NCBI RefSeq assembly: GCF_014840935.1
Contig: NZ_CP062005.1
Location: forward strand, 62,001 to 126,000
DNA from: Halomonas sp. YLGW01
GTDB taxonomy: Bacteria; Pseudomonadota; Gammaproteobacteria; Pseudomonadales; Halomonadaceae
Length of the DNA: 64,000 nt
Direction of reading: 5' to 3'
Under the pieces are notes generated by a model. The model searched no databases, was not told the DNA's origin, and saw only the letters and a list, made by a program, of their open reading frames with translations. This document shows, in pieces, positions 1-9,593 of the stretch. The position numbers were made by a program, and so were the translations under genes. How positions within the stretch are numbered: position 1 is the first letter of the stretch; each line of letters begins with the position of its first letter.

Positions 1-1008
1 TGGGGCATCACCCTCGCCACCGCCCCTCAGTGCCGTGCTGCCTTCGCCCATGGCGCCACACGGCTGCTGATGGCCAACCAGCTGATCGGCGAGCCCAACA
101 TGGCGATCATCGCCGACCTGATCGAGGACGGCGCCGAGGTCTATTGCGTGGTCGACAGCGCCGCCAACGTCGCGCAGCTGGGACGTTACTTCGCGGCCCG
201 CGGCTTGAGGCTCAACGTATTGATCGAGCTGGGTGTGGCGGGTGGACGCTGCGGCTGTCGTGACCAGACGCAGGTGCTGGCGCTGGCCGCACGCCTCCAG
301 GAAGAGCCGGCGCTGGTGCTGGCCGGGCTCGAGGGCTATGAGGGCGTGGTGAAGGCCGACGATGGCGAACCGGCGGCGGCGATCCGTGCCTACGCCTGGC
401 GCATGGTCGAGGCCGCCCAGGCGTTGGAGGAGGCCGGTTTGATCGAGGCCGAGACGGCGCTGATTACTGCCTCGGGCTCGGCCTGGTACGACCTGATCGC
501 CGAGGTCTTTCACGAGGCCGAGCTCGGCGCACCCTTCGTGCCGGTGCTGCGTCCCGGCTGCTATGTGGTGCATGACCACGGCATCTATCGTCAGGCGCAA
601 CGGGGCGTGCTTAAGCGTCAGCCGACGCTTAAGCAGGGCCTTGAGCCGGCGCTCGAGATCTTCGCCCAGGTGCAGTCGCTGCCGGAGCCGGGACTTGCCG
701 TGGTGGCCATGGGCAAGCGCGACATCGGCGCCGACCAGCTGCCAGAGCCCCTGCGCCGCTATCGGGAGGGCGGCGCTGCCGAGCAGACGCTGTCGGTGGC
801 CGGCTGGAAAGTCGTCAAGCTTATGGATCAGCACGCCTTCGTGCGGCTGCCCGCCGCAGCGGATGGGAGTGATGCGGACGAGGTGCGCATCGGCGACATC
901 GTCGCCTTCGGTGCCTCACACCCCTGCCTGACCTTCGACAAGTGGCGCCGCGTCTGTCGGGTCGACGCGGCGCTCGATGTCATCGAGGAGATGCCTACCT
1001 GTTTCTAG
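1..1008 (+). CDS. D-serine dehydratase-like / amino acid deaminase, 3' part (runs off the left edge)
   Basis: The reading frame is open from base 1, so the gene begins outside the window and about 335 residues are visible. The family pairs an alanine-racemase-type PLP barrel with a C-terminal D-serine-dehydratase-like domain. The end of the protein carries the expected His/Cys metal-binding signature of that domain (HPCLTFDKW, then a Cys near the terminus). Members are D-threonine aldolases, D-serine dehydratases or broad D-amino acid deaminases, and the exact substrate cannot be told here. The gene ends 46 bp before the convergent purine permease. The PLP lysine region is outside the window. 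Class is confident; substrate is not. Confidence 0.75.
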   Translation, partial: WGITLATAPQCRAAFAHGATRLLMANQLIGEPNMAIIADLIEDGAEVYCVVDSAANVAQLGRYFAARGLRLNVLIELGVAGGRCGCRDQTQVLALAARLQEEPALVLAGLEGYEGVVKADDGEPAAAIRAYAWRMVEAAQALEEAGLIEAETALITASGSAWYDLIAEVFHEAELGAPFVPVLRPGCYVVHDHGIYRQAQRGVLKRQPTLKQGLEPALEIFAQVQSLPEPGLAVVAMGKRDIGADQLPEPLRRYREGGAAEQTLSVAGWKVVKLMDQHAFVRLPAAADGSDADEVRIGDIVAFGASHPCLTFDKWRRVCRVDAALDVIEEMPTCF

Positions 1009-1054
1009 GCATGATCATCAGGGAAGTCGTCGTGACGGGGGGCAGAGCAGGGCG

Positions 1055-2407
1055 TCATGACGGCTCGTGCTCGGCGGGGCCGGCCTCGCGGTTGGGCAGT
1101 ACCAGGTTCATGACGATGGCGCATAGGGCGCCGGGAATCAGCCCGGATTCGATGATCGCCTGAAGGTTGTCATCGAGGCCCGCATAGAGGCCCTGCTGCG
1201 CCGGTAGGCCGATGGCCGCCGCCAGCGAGACGCCGATGATCACCATGTTGCGCTTGTCGAAGGCGACATGGGACAGCATCTTGATGCCGGCACTGGCGAT
1301 CATGCCGAACATGATCAGCACGGCGCCGCCCAGAACGGCATCGGGAATGCTCGAGATCAGCGCGCCGAGCTTGGGTACCAGCCCGGCGATCACCAGGAAG
1401 GCCCCGCCGATCGCCACCACGTAGCGGCTGACCACCCCGGTCAGTGCCACCATGCCGACGTTCTGGCTGAAGCTGATCTGCGGGAAGGCATTGAACACCG
1501 CCGCGAACACGCTGGACAGGCCATCGGCCATCACGCCCCCGGAGAGCTCGCGCCGGGTCGGCTGGCGGTCCATGCCCCCCGAGGTGGTGCCGACGATGTC
1601 GGCGATCGACTCGGCGCAGGTCACCACCGCCAGCAGCACCACCGGCAGGATCGCCGCCAGGTGAAACTCGACGCCGATGGCGAGCGGCGCCGGCAGCGAC
1701 AGCCAGCTCGCCTCTCCCACCCCGGAGACATCCACCAGGCCGAAGGTCGCGGCGGTGGCGTAGCCCGCCAGCAGGCCGATCAGCGGCGCCGCCTCCGACC
1801 AGATGCCACGGCCGAACTGATGCAGCCCCAGGGTCACCAGCAGCACCAGGGCCGCCAGCAACAGATGGTGGGGGGCCCCGAAGTCGGCGGCGCCGAAGCC
1901 GCCGCCCACATAGGCAAAGCCCACCGGAATCAGCAGGGTGCCGAGCATCACCACGAAGGTGCCGGTCACCACCGGCGGGAACAGGAAGCGCACCCAGCGC
2001 AGGCAACTGCCGACCAGTGCCATGGCGATGCCGCCGCATAGCCCGGCGCCCAGCGCCGCGGGGAGTCCCATGCCCACCGCGATGGGTATTAGTACCGGCA
2101 CGAAGCCGAAGCTGGTGCCCATGACGATTGGCAGCCGCGCGCCGATCGGCCCCAGGCCCAGCGATTGCAGCAGCGTCGCGGCGCCGGCGACGAACATCGC
2201 CGCCTGGATCATGAAGGCGGTCTGCTCGGCGGGCAGGTCGGCGGCGCCGGCAATGATGATCGGCACGGTGACGTTGGCGACGAACATCGCCAGCACATGC
2301 TGCAGTCCCAGCGGGATCGCGCGGGACAGCGGTGGCAGGGCATTGACGTCATTGGTGCTGCGGACGCGCGTGGGCGCATCGGCGAGCGAGTCGCTGTGAA
2401 GGGTCAT
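1055..2407 (-). CDS. NCS2 family purine (xanthine/uracil-type) permease
   Basis: The 450-residue product has about a dozen hydrophobic segments and the layout of nucleobase:cation symporter-2 proteins, which import xanthine, uric acid or uracil with protons across the inner membrane. Diagnostic stretches are the early LGLQHVLAMFVANVTVP segment and the later QNVGMVALTGVVSRY segment, the NCS2 signature with the conserved Gln. The ATG at 2407 is preceded by GGAG and AAGG. The frame is open about 108 codons further upstream, but that part is arginine-rich, non-membrane and lacks family features. The xanthine/urate branch seems more likely than uracil, without proof. Confidence 0.88.
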   Translation of the reverse strand: MTLHSDSLADAPTRVRSTNDVNALPPLSRAIPLGLQHVLAMFVANVTVPIIIAGAADLPAEQTAFMIQAAMFVAGAATLLQSLGLGPIGARLPIVMGTSFGFVPVLIPIAVGMGLPAALGAGLCGGIAMALVGSCLRWVRFLFPPVVTGTFVVMLGTLLIPVGFAYVGGGFGAADFGAPHHLLLAALVLLVTLGLHQFGRGIWSEAAPLIGLLAGYATAATFGLVDVSGVGEASWLSLPAPLAIGVEFHLAAILPVVLLAVVTCAESIADIVGTTSGGMDRQPTRRELSGGVMADGLSSVFAAVFNAFPQISFSQNVGMVALTGVVSRYVVAIGGAFLVIAGLVPKLGALISSIPDAVLGGAVLIMFGMIASAGIKMLSHVAFDKRNMVIIGVSLAAAIGLPAQQGLYAGLDDNLQAIIESGLIPGALCAIVMNLVLPNREAGPAEHEPS

Positions 2408-2544
2408 CCTTGGGTCTCCGCATGCAGTGTTGTTGTTGAATCGTGGATGCTGGAGCAGGCGTGGGATGGCTCGCGAACGGGGCGCGGGCGGAGTGTGGTG
2501 GCGTCGGCCATGCCGCTCGGCCGGCGGTCCACACCTTTGAATGT

Positions 2545-2567
2545 TTTGTATACACTCCTTGTATATC
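2545..2567. promoter_or_regulatory. possible operator upstream of the purine permease
   Basis: Two copies of TTGTATA (2546 and 2559) lie 13 bp apart in an AT-rich patch within otherwise GC-rich DNA. The first is part of the palindrome TGTATACA. This sits about 140 bp upstream of the permease start. FadR-type GntR repressors bind TTGTATACAA-like sites, so a purine-responsive regulator is possible, but this is inference from sequence shape only. Confidence 0.3.
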
Positions 2568-2666
2568 ATCAGGCGGCCCGGCCGCAAGCCGAGTCTGTCG
2601 ATGGCTGATCGCGAAGGCGGTCGATGTAGCTTCACGGCGCGCGGCAATAGTCGCCAGGCGTTGCCC

Positions 2667-2701
2667 ATAAAAATGCCGCCGCCTCGGTGAGGCGGCGGCA
2701 T
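2667..2701 (-). terminator. Rho-independent terminator of trhO
   Basis: A 13-bp perfect stem (ATGCCGCCGCCTC with GAGGCGGCGGCAT) and a 3-nt loop lie 58 bp past the trhO stop. Read on the minus strand the stem is followed by a short T run. Confidence 0.8.
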
Positions 2702-2758
2702 GGGAGCGTGATAGGGAAAGGGGCGGGTCAAGCCCGTCTTGTCTGCGGGTTTTCTGGC

Positions 2759-3742
2759 TTATTTCGCCTCTTCTGTCGCGTCTTTGTGCGTCCCTTCTTT
2801 CATCTGGCGCGGGTCCCGGCCCAGCGGATGCGGCTCGCCGCGCTCCCTGGCCAGCTGGATCTGCTTCTGGCGCTCGCGGGCCGCGGCGCGGGTCTTCTCG
2901 GGCAGTGAATCGAAGCAGTGCGGACAGCTCACGCCGGGCTCATAGGTCTCGGCCTGTTGATCCTCGGTGGAGATCGGCATGCGACAGGCATGGCACTGGT
3001 CGTACTCGCCCTCGCTGAGGTCGTGGCGTACCGTTACGCGGTTGTCGAAGACGAAGCAGTCGCCGCGCCACAGCGATTCCTGCTCGGGCACCTTCTCCAG
3101 ATAATTGAGGATGCCACCCTTGAGGTGGAAGACCTCCTCGAAGCCCTCGTGGAGCATGAAGCTCGAGGCCTTCTCGCAGCGGATGCCGCCGGTGCAGAAC
3201 ATCGCCACCTTCTTGTGCTTGGCCGGGTCGTAGTGCTCTTTGACGTAGTCCGGGAATTCGCGGAACGACTTGGTCTGGGGATCGATAGCGCCCTCGAAGG
3301 AGCCGATCGCCACCTCATAGTCGTTGCGGGTATCGATGACCAGCACTTCCGGGTCGGCGATCACCGCATTCCACTCCTCGGGGTCGACGTAGGTTCCGAC
3401 CTTGGCGTTGGGGTCGACCTCGGGCACGCCCATGGTGACGATCTCGCGCTTCAGCTTGACCTTGGTGCGGTAGAAGGGGTGTTCGTCGCAGTAGGACTCC
3501 TTGTGATCGACATCGCCAAGGCGCGGGTCACGGCCCAGCCAGTGGAGCAGGGCGTCGATGCCTTCGCGGGTGCCGGACACGGTGCCGTTGATGCCCTCGC
3601 GGGCCAGCAGCAGGGTGCCCTTGACGTCATGCTCGAGCATGGCCTGACGCAGCGGCTCGCGCAGGGCCTCGAAATCCTCTAGCGCGACGAACTTGTACAG
3701 GGCGGCAACGACGATGCCCCCCGTGGAGTGAGGTGATGCCAT
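2759..3742 (-). CDS. trhO: tRNA uridine(34) hydroxylase TrhO (YceA), rhodanese family
   Basis: The 327-residue product makes 5-hydroxyuridine at wobble position 34 of tRNA, the prephenate-independent route to mo5U/cmo5U. The N-terminal part (about 10–105) is the ferredoxin-like domain seen before the rhodanese domain in this family. The rhodanese domain (about 120–220) ends in the active-site loop [10 protein letters not shown], with Cys183 and Cys189. A C-terminal zinc-finger-like stretch carries CHAC and CPHC pairs. The start has AGGAG about 7 nt upstream. The gene is monocistronic with its own terminator. The Asp/Glu/Lys-rich tail is ordinary for the family. Confidence 0.92.
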   Translation of the reverse strand: MASPHSTGGIVVAALYKFVALEDFEALREPLRQAMLEHDVKGTLLLAREGINGTVSGTREGIDALLHWLGRDPRLGDVDHKESYCDEHPFYRTKVKLKREIVTMGVPEVDPNAKVGTYVDPEEWNAVIADPEVLVIDTRNDYEVAIGSFEGAIDPQTKSFREFPDYVKEHYDPAKHKKVAMFCTGGIRCEKASSFMLHEGFEEVFHLKGGILNYLEKVPEQESLWRGDCFVFDNRVTVRHDLSEGEYDQCHACRMPISTEDQQAETYEPGVSCPHCFDSLPEKTRAAARERQKQIQLARERGEPHPLGRDPRQMKEGTHKDATEEAK

Positions 3743-3893
3743 GAAGCTCTCCTGGTAGTCGTCCTCGCAAAGGACGGACCGGGGTTGAAAGTGGGCGCTA
3801 TTTTACTCGCCCGGCGCGGCCTTCGCACCCCGCGGGCCTTGATCTCGCTCAGGCCTGTGGTGGGTTGGCATGGCCATGGGGTGCCCAAACGCA

Positions 3894-3929
3894 ACGACCC
3901 CGGCCTTGGGAGATCAAGGCCGGGGTCGT
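3894..3929 (-). terminator. hairpin downstream of serA, probable terminator
   Basis: A perfect 15-bp inverted repeat (ACGACCCCGGCCTTG and its complement) with a 6-nt loop lies about 100 bp past the serA stop. On the minus strand it is followed by TTGCGTTT, a weak T tract. It may act as a terminator or as a 3' stabiliser. Confidence 0.55.
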
Positions 3930-3965
3930 CAGCGGTGTCGGCGAGCCCGAGGCTCGCCTTGCCTG

Positions 3966-4044
3966 GTTACTCTGAATAGTAACTCTGAGTAGTAACTCTG
4001 AATAGTTACTACGAAGCAGTAACTTCGAGCAGTTACTCCGAGTA
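3966..4044. repeat. short tandem repeat over the serA stop codon (six units of 13–14 bp)
   Basis: Six degenerate copies of GTTACTCTGAGTA run from 3966 to 4044. Units begin at 3966, 3979, 3992, 4005 (14 bp), 4019 and 4032. The last unit contains the TAA stop of serA at 4033–4035 and the final SerA codons (Tyr-Ser-Glu), so the array looks like repeated copying of the end of the gene into the 3' untranslated region. Confidence 0.85.
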
Positions 4045-5283
4045 GTTGGTCTCGGAGTAGAGCACGCGGATGCGCAGGGTGTGCTCGACCTTCTTGAGGG
4101 CCTCGAGGGCCTGAGGGCCGTAGGCCTTGTCGACATCGATCACCACGTAGCCGACCTCTTCGTTGGTCTGCAGGTACTGGCCGGAGATGTTGATGCCGTT
4201 CTCGGAGAGCACGCGGTTGATCTCGGACAGCACGCCAGGCACGTTCTCGTGGATGTGCAGCAGGCGATGCTTGTCCGGGTGCGCCGGCAGGGCCACCTCG
4301 GGGAAGTTGACCGAGGTGATGGTGGTGCCGTTGTCGGAGTAGGTGATCAGCTTCTCGGCCACCTCGACACCGATGTTCTCCTGGGCCTCCAGGGTCGAAC
4401 CGCCGATGTGCGGCGTCAGGATCACGTTCTCCAGGCCGCGCAGCGGGCTGACGAATTCCTCGTTGTTGCCCTTGGGCTCGACCGGGAAGACATCGACGGC
4501 CGCGCCGAGCAGGCGCCCTTCCTTGAGGGATTCGGCAAGCGGCTCGATCTCCACCACGCTGCCGCGGGAGGCGTTGATCAGGATGCCGCCCTGCTTCATC
4601 AGGCCGATCTGCTCCGCGCCGATCATCCAGCGGGTCGAGGGCAGGTCGGGCACGTGCAGGCTGACGATGTCGGCGCGGGCCAGCAGTTCCTCGAGGCTGC
4701 CCACCTGACGGGCATTGCCCATGGCCAGCTTGGTCACCACGTCATAGTAGATGACGTCGAAGCCGAGCGACTCGGAGAGCACCGACAGCTGGGCACCGAT
4801 GCTGCCGTAGCCGATGATGCCCAGGGTCTTGCCGCGGGCCTCGTGGGAGTTCTTGGCGCTCTTCAGCCAGCCGCCCTTGTGAGCCTGGGCGTTCTTCTCC
4901 GGAATGCCGCGCAGCAGCATGATGGCCTCGGCCAGCACCAGCTCGGCCACCGAGCGGGTGTTGGAGTAGGGCGCGTTGAACACCGGGATACCGCGCTTAA
5001 GCGCCGCGGTCAGGTCGACCTGGTTGGTGCCGATGCAGAAGCAGCCCACCGCGACGAGTTTCTCGGCGGCGGCGAAGACGCGCTCGGTCAGCTGGGTGCG
5101 GGAACGCAGGCCGATGAAGTGGACGTCGCGGATCTTCTCGATCAACGTCTCTTCATCGAGCGAGGTGGAGAGATGCTCGATGTTGGTGTAACCGGCATTC
5201 AGGAAGTTGTCCACCGCGCTCTGGTGGACGCCCTCGAGCAGCAGGATCTTGATCTTGCTCTTGTCCAGGGACGTTTTGGCCAT
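4033..5283 (-). CDS. serA: D-3-phosphoglycerate dehydrogenase
   Basis: The 416-residue enzyme oxidises 3-phosphoglycerate to 3-phosphohydroxypyruvate with NAD, the first committed step of serine synthesis. The NAD-binding domain carries GIIGYGSIGAQ near residue 155, the family Arg and Glu catalytic residues lie downstream, and the His of HIGGST follows. A C-terminal ACT domain (about 340–412, with HENVPGVLSEIN) matches the serine-feedback-inhibited short form, and E. coli SerA is about the same length. It is transcribed away from xseB across a 360-bp gap. The last codons and stop are part of a tandem repeat. Confidence 0.96.
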   Translation of the reverse strand: MAKTSLDKSKIKILLLEGVHQSAVDNFLNAGYTNIEHLSTSLDEETLIEKIRDVHFIGLRSRTQLTERVFAAAEKLVAVGCFCIGTNQVDLTAALKRGIPVFNAPYSNTRSVAELVLAEAIMLLRGIPEKNAQAHKGGWLKSAKNSHEARGKTLGIIGYGSIGAQLSVLSESLGFDVIYYDVVTKLAMGNARQVGSLEELLARADIVSLHVPDLPSTRWMIGAEQIGLMKQGGILINASRGSVVEIEPLAESLKEGRLLGAAVDVFPVEPKGNNEEFVSPLRGLENVILTPHIGGSTLEAQENIGVEVAEKLITYSDNGTTITSVNFPEVALPAHPDKHRLLHIHENVPGVLSEINRVLSENGINISGQYLQTNEEVGYVVIDVDKAYGPQALEALKKVEHTLRIRVLYSETNYSE

Positions 5284-5643
5284 TGTCGAATCAACCCTAT
5301 CGTTGGCGTGAGTCGCCTAGTTCTGCGAGACCCGGCCAACCACGGGCGCGGCGCCTCTGTTCGTGACATGTCGTCTGTTGGCCTGTCGAGACGCCATCCC
5401 GCGGCGCACGCCCAGGCAAGGCGTCGCCTCGTGCAGCGAGAGAGCAGGGTCAACAGGGCGCATATCCTAGCACAGACGCGGCCCGCGCCGACCGCGGCCG
5501 GGATGAAAATGCTGCGTTGCGGCCATGAGCGCGGTGCAAGTCGGGCGCGGGGCAGACGCACCCCCCGGGGTTGCGTGTATACTGAGCGACCAGATTTTTG
5601 ACGCGTGCGGGCCCGGCGGCCTGCCCACGACAGCGAGATGCCC
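5284..5643. other. divergent promoter region between serA and xseB
   Basis: This 360-bp gap must hold the promoters for serA (leftward) and the xseB–ispA–dxs operon (rightward). A TATACT element at 5578–5583 is a credible -10 for the rightward operon, but no good -35 hexamer is visible 17 bp before it. For serA a TAGGAT-like -10 lies around 5470 on the minus strand. I see no gene, repeat or terminator here. Confidence 0.4.
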
Positions 5644-5916
5644 ATGGCCGATCAGGACAGCATGCCGGATGCCGGTGCGCCCCCTCAGGATTTTGCCTCG
5701 ACCCTCGAGCGGCTCGAAGCCCTGGTGACTCGTCTCGAGTCCGGCGAACTGAGCCTCGAGGCCTCGCTTGAGGCCTTCGAGCAGGGCGTGGGCCTGACCC
5801 GCGAGGCGCAGAGCCGCCTCGATGCCGCCGAACTCAAGGTGCGCAGCCTGGTCGAGGGCGCCGATGGCGGTCTCGATGAGGCGCCCTTCCCGGGTGGCGC
5901 GGAGGAGGTGCGGTGA
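5644..5916 (+). CDS. xseB: exodeoxyribonuclease VII small subunit
   Basis: The 90-residue product is the small subunit of exonuclease VII, which binds XseA to form the single-strand DNA exonuclease. The family core is clear: [19 protein letters not shown], then the helix [13 protein letters not shown] and the second helix ending in [10 protein letters not shown] chose ATG 5644 because GAG lies 6 nt before it; ATG 5638 is an equal-frame alternative. The stop overlaps the ispA start by 4 nt, the usual xseB–ispA–dxs arrangement and a sign of translational coupling. Confidence 0.93.
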   Translation: MADQDSMPDAGAPPQDFASTLERLEALVTRLESGELSLEASLEAFEQGVGLTREAQSRLDAAELKVRSLVEGADGGLDEAPFPGGAEEVR

Positions 5917-6824
5917 GTGTCGAGGAGCAAGCCCCGGCGATGGCCGGGGCGGTGCCGCTCACGCAGCGGCTGACCGCGGACCGGGAGCGCATCGATGCCT
6001 GGCTCGAGGCGCTGTTCGCGACGCCGGGTTCGGCCGAGCGCCTCGACGCCGCCATGCGCCATGGCGTGCTGGGCGGTGGCAAGCGTCTGCGCCCGGTGCT
6101 GGTGTATGCCGCCGGCCGCGCCCTGGGCGCCGCCGATGAGGTCCTCGATCCACCGGCCGCGGCGGTGGAGCTGATTCACGCCTACTCGCTGGTGCACGAT
6201 GACCTGCCGGCGATGGACGACGACGACCTGCGCCGTGGCCAGCCGACGGTGCATCGGGCCTTCGACGAGGCCAGCGCGATTCTCGCCGGCGATGCCCTGC
6301 AGACCCTGGCCTTCGAGGTGCTGGCACACCAGGCGCATCCGCGACTGGCCGCCCTGGTGACGACCCTGGCCGAGGCCTCCGGTCGCACCGGCATGGCCGC
6401 CGGCCAGGCGCTGGACCTCGCCGCCGTGGGGCAACCGGCCGATCTCGAGGCGTTGGCCCGCATGCACCGCCACAAGACCGGCGCGCTGATTCGCGCCGCC
6501 GTGCGCCTGGGTGGCCTCTCCGCGGTCGACGCCGACGACCCGCGGCTGGCGGCCCTGGACGCCTATGCCGCGGCGATCGGCCTGGCCTTCCAGATCCAGG
6601 ATGACATCCTCGACGTCACCGGTGATACCGTGACGCTGGGCAAGACCTCGGGGGCCGATGCCGCCCGGGACAAGCCGACCTATCCGGCCCTGCTCGGCCT
6701 CGATGGCGCCCGCGCCATGGCCGATGACCTGCTCGACGAGGCCCGGGCGGCGCTGGCGCCGCTGGGCGACGATGCCGCCACCCTGGTGGCCCTGGCACGT
6801 CATATGATCGAGCGCGACCACTGA
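5913..6824 (+). CDS. ispA: (2E,6E)-farnesyl diphosphate synthase
   Basis: The 303-residue prenyltransferase condenses dimethylallyl/geranyl diphosphate with isopentenyl diphosphate to farnesyl diphosphate. The first Asp-rich motif, [10 protein letters not shown], begins at residue 96, with GGKRLRP before it. The second motif is QDDILD near residue 236. It starts with GTG at 5913, overlapping the xseB stop in GTGA, and a strong GGAGGAGG lies just upstream. The following gene dxs supplies the same pathway, so the operon provides precursor entry and chain elongation together. Confidence 0.95.
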   Translation: MSVEEQAPAMAGAVPLTQRLTADRERIDAWLEALFATPGSAERLDAAMRHGVLGGGKRLRPVLVYAAGRALGAADEVLDPPAAAVELIHAYSLVHDDLPAMDDDDLRRGQPTVHRAFDEASAILAGDALQTLAFEVLAHQAHPRLAALVTTLAEASGRTGMAAGQALDLAAVGQPADLEALARMHRHKTGALIRAAVRLGGLSAVDADDPRLAALDAYAAAIGLAFQIQDDILDVTGDTVTLGKTSGADAARDKPTYPALLGLDGARAMADDLLDEARAALAPLGDDAATLVALARHMIERDH

Positions 6825-6840
6825 CACGATAGATGCCCAC

Positions 6841-8763
6841 ATGAAGCTGTTCGACGAGATTCCCGCCGAGCGTCCGGCCACGCCGTTGCTCGACACCTTG
6901 GATACGCCCGCCGCGCTGCATGCGATGAGTGCGGGTCAGCTCGCCCAGCTGGCCGACGAGCTGCGTGCCTATCTGCTGTATAGCGTTGGCGTCAGCGGCG
7001 GCCATTTCGGTGCCGGGCTCGGCGTGGTGGAGCTCACCGTGGCCCTGCATCAGGCCCTGGATACTCCCCATGACCGCCTGATCTGGGACGTCGGCCACCA
7101 GGCCTATCCGCACAAGATCCTCACCGGCCGGCGCGAGGCGATGCTCGGTATTCGCAAGCACGGCGGCCTGGCCGCCTTCCCGCGGCGCGCCGAGTCGGAG
7201 TTCGACACCTTCGGGGTCGGCCATTCCAGCACCTCGATCTCCGCGGCCCTGGGCATGGCCCTGGCCGCGCGCGCCCAGGGCCAGAAGCGCCGCGTCTGCG
7301 CGGTGATCGGCGACGGCGCCCTGACCGCCGGCATGGCCTTCGAGGCCCTAGCCCATGCCGGGCATGTCGATGCCAATATGCTGGTGGTGCTCAACGACAA
7401 CGAGATGTCGATCTCCGAGAACGTCGGCGGCATGGCCAGCTACCTGGCCAAGATCCTCACCAGCAAGCCCTACACGATGATGCGCGAGAACTCCAAGCGC
7501 ATGCTCTCGCATCTGCCCGGCGCCCTGGAGCTGGCGCGGCGTACCGAGGAGCACATGAAGGGCATGGTCAGCCCGGCGACGCTGTTCGAGGAGATGGGCT
7601 TCAACTATATCGGCCCCATCGACGGCCATGACCTGCCGCTGCTGATCCAGACCCTGCACGGCATGCGTGACCTGGACGGCCCGCAGTTCCTGCACGTCAA
7701 GACCCGCAAGGGCCGCGGCTTCGAGCCCGCCGAGGCCGATCCGATCGGCTATCACGCCATCACCAAGCTCGAGAAGCCCAGCGTGACGCCGGCTGCATCG
7801 CCGGCGCCGGTGATGGAGCCAGGTGCCGCCGAGGCCCCGCCGCGACCGAAGCCGAAGAAGTACTGCAACGTCTTCGGCGACTGGCTGTGCGACATGGCCG
7901 CCGCCGACACGCGGCTGATCGGCATCACGCCGGCGATGCGCGAGGGCTCGGACCTGGTGCGCTTCTCCAGGGAGTACCCCGAGCGCTACTTCGATGTGGC
8001 GATCGCCGAGCAGCATGCGGTGACACTTGCCGCCGGCATGGCCTGCGAGGGCAGCAAGCCGGTGGTGGCGATCTACTCGACCTTCCTGCAGCGTGGCTAC
8101 GATCAGCTGATCCATGACGTCGCCGTGCAGGAGCTGGATGTGACCTTCGCCATCGACCGGGCGGGCCTGGTCGGCGAGGACGGCCCCACCCACCACGGGG
8201 CCATGGACCTGTCCTTCCTGCGCTGCGTGCCAGGCATGGTGATCCTGGCGCCGGCCAACGAGGCCGAATGCCGCGCCATGCTCTCGGCGGCCTATCAGCA
8301 TCCCGGCCCGGCGGCGGTGCGCTATCCCCGCGGCACCGGCCCGGGCGTGGAGATCCCCGCGCACCTCGAGCCGCTGGAAATCGGTAAGGCGGAGCTGCGA
8401 CGCCAGGGCCACGGCATCGCCATCCTGGCCTTCGGCAGCCTCAACGGCGCCGCCGCCGAGGTCGCCGAGCGCCTCGATGCCACCCACTTCAACATGCGCT
8501 CGGTGAAGCCGCTGGATCGCGAGGCGGTGCTGGCCGCGGCGCGCTACCATGACCTGCTGGTGACGCTAGAAGAGAACGTGGTGGCCGGCGGCGCCGGCAG
8601 CGCCGTCAACGAACTGCTCGCCGAGAGCGGCGAGTCGGTTCGGGTGCTCAACCTGGGGCTGCCCGACGCCTTCGTCGAGCACGGCACGCCCGCCCAGCTG
8701 CTCGCCGACTGCGGCCTCGACGTACCCGGCATCGAGGCCGCCATCCTGGCTCGGCGCGGCTAA
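6841..8763 (+). CDS. dxs: 1-deoxy-D-xylulose-5-phosphate synthase
   Basis: The 640-residue thiamine-diphosphate enzyme joins pyruvate and glyceraldehyde 3-phosphate, the entry step of the MEP isoprenoid route. The N-terminal domain has the cofactor/Mg signature [18 protein letters not shown] and the downstream NDN. The central pyrimidine domain carries [13 protein letters not shown] with the key Glu near residue 390, and a C-terminal transketolase domain follows. A Pro/Ala-rich linker of about 25 residues (near 315–340) sits between the first two domains and is typical of GC-rich relatives. It starts 16 bp after ispA and ends in a strong terminator. Confidence 0.97.
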   Translation: MKLFDEIPAERPATPLLDTLDTPAALHAMSAGQLAQLADELRAYLLYSVGVSGGHFGAGLGVVELTVALHQALDTPHDRLIWDVGHQAYPHKILTGRREAMLGIRKHGGLAAFPRRAESEFDTFGVGHSSTSISAALGMALAARAQGQKRRVCAVIGDGALTAGMAFEALAHAGHVDANMLVVLNDNEMSISENVGGMASYLAKILTSKPYTMMRENSKRMLSHLPGALELARRTEEHMKGMVSPATLFEEMGFNYIGPIDGHDLPLLIQTLHGMRDLDGPQFLHVKTRKGRGFEPAEADPIGYHAITKLEKPSVTPAASPAPVMEPGAAEAPPRPKPKKYCNVFGDWLCDMAAADTRLIGITPAMREGSDLVRFSREYPERYFDVAIAEQHAVTLAAGMACEGSKPVVAIYSTFLQRGYDQLIHDVAVQELDVTFAIDRAGLVGEDGPTHHGAMDLSFLRCVPGMVILAPANEAECRAMLSAAYQHPGPAAVRYPRGTGPGVEIPAHLEPLEIGKAELRRQGHGIAILAFGSLNGAAAEVAERLDATHFNMRSVKPLDREAVLAAARYHDLLVTLEENVVAGGAGSAVNELLAESGESVRVLNLGLPDAFVEHGTPAQLLADCGLDVPGIEAAILARRG

Positions 8764-8789
8764 TACCCTAACGCTACCTGTCCTGCCAG

Positions 8790-8815
8790 GCGCCGCCCGA
8801 TCGGGCGGCGCTTTT
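8790..8815 (+). terminator. Rho-independent terminator of xseB–ispA–dxs
   Basis: GCGCCGCCCGA pairs with TCGGGCGGCGC with essentially no loop beyond the centre, followed by TTTTG. It starts 27 bp after the dxs stop. Confidence 0.85.
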
Positions 8816-9111
8816 GTATCCGGGCGCCCTTCCTGATCGCGCTCCCCACCCTCTGTCTTCGCCCCGTCGATCGCGTATTGCCTGCTCTGGCCGGCGCGCC
8901 TCTACCTGCCCGTTTCCTCGCCGCGCTGGTCGTCCTGCCTCATCACGGCGGTGGTGGTCCTGTTTCATCATGGCGAAGATCAGCCATAGGCAGAGCGGCG
9001 AGGGTCGATTGAGAGATACTATTAGTCAACTAATTAACTGGCTAATAGTATGCTCTCCATCGCAACGCAGCGGATCGCTGCGCCGCCAATGCTCAAGAGG
9101 AGATAGTTCTC
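8816..9111. other. gap between dxs and the small exported protein gene
   Basis: The first 190 bp is GC-rich with no feature I can support. From 9011 the base composition changes sharply to AT-rich and contains the inverted repeat described separately. A purine-rich AGAGGAGA ribosome site precedes the ATG at 9112. Confidence 0.5.
9011..9057 (+). promoter_or_regulatory. long inverted repeat, probable operator/promoter of the small exported protein gene
   Basis: GAGAGATACTATTAG (9011–9025) is repeated in inverted form as CTAATAGTATGCTCTC (9042–9057), with one extra base in the right arm. The 16-bp AT-rich spacer itself contains TTAGTCAACTAA and TTAACTGGCTAA-like half sites. The block ends 54 bp before the start codon at 9112. 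It may bind a dimeric repressor (the symmetry suits TetR-type proteins) or form a leader stem. The regulator is unknown. Confidence 0.5.
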
Positions 9112-9399
9112 ATGGCACGCCAACTGACGCTCACCGCCCTCGTCGCCGCCGCCGTTCTGCCGATTGGCGCCCAGGCCAGCTACATGACCGAGCAGGCGCA
9201 AGATATCAACCAGGCCGCCCCCGAGCAGGCCATGGCTGTCAGCACCGACCAGCCGGTCGAGGCCTTCCACCTGGACGCCGACAGCCACGCCATGGCCAAG
9301 GCTCGCCTGGCACTGCTCGCCGACGGAGAGCGCCGCACCGCTTTCTCCGATCAGGCTCAGGCCGAGTCCCTGCGTCACGCCCGCGCGGCGACCCGCTAA
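9112..9399 (+). CDS. small exported protein of unknown function
   Basis: The 95-residue product starts with a clear Sec signal peptide, cleavable after AQA at residue 22. The mature 73 residues are Ala/Gln/Asp-rich, without cysteines or membrane segments, and would be a small acidic periplasmic or secreted protein. AGGAGATAG lies at the right distance before the ATG and a Rho-independent terminator follows, so it is a complete one-gene unit. I recognise no domain. The AT-rich inverted repeat upstream suggests specific regulation. Confidence 0.7.
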   Translation: MARQLTLTALVAAAVLPIGAQASYMTEQAQDINQAAPEQAMAVSTDQPVEAFHLDADSHAMAKARLALLADGERRTAFSDQAQAESLRHARAATR

Positions 9400-9448
9400 G
9401 CATCGATCGTCCGTCGATGACTAGCGACAGGTTTTGATCCCTTGCCTG

Positions 9449-9475
9449 GCCCCACCTCGGTGGGGTCTTTTTTTG
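9449..9475 (+). terminator. Rho-independent terminator of the small exported protein gene
   Basis: CCCCACC pairs with GGTGGGG across a 2-nt loop, followed by TC and eight T residues, 50 bp after the stop. Confidence 0.88.
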
Positions 9476-9593
9476 TCTGTCGGAACGAAAGGGCTGGGTT
9501 CGTGGCCGCCCAACCCGGCCTGATAAACTGCTCGCACGCATACCCTCCCTACCCACTCACGCCGGCATGACGCCGGCCTAGGACGAGAGACTC

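Noticed and set aside
1268-2041. 257-codon plus-strand frame
   Set aside because: It is antisense to the purine permease and has a His/Gln/Arg-rich shadow composition.
4081-5601. 506-codon open frame on the plus strand
   Set aside because: It is antisense to serA; the product is a His/Asp/Leu-rich shadow typical of GC-rich DNA.
7348-8550. 400-codon open frame on the minus strand
   Set aside because: It is antisense to dxs with no ribosome site or domain.
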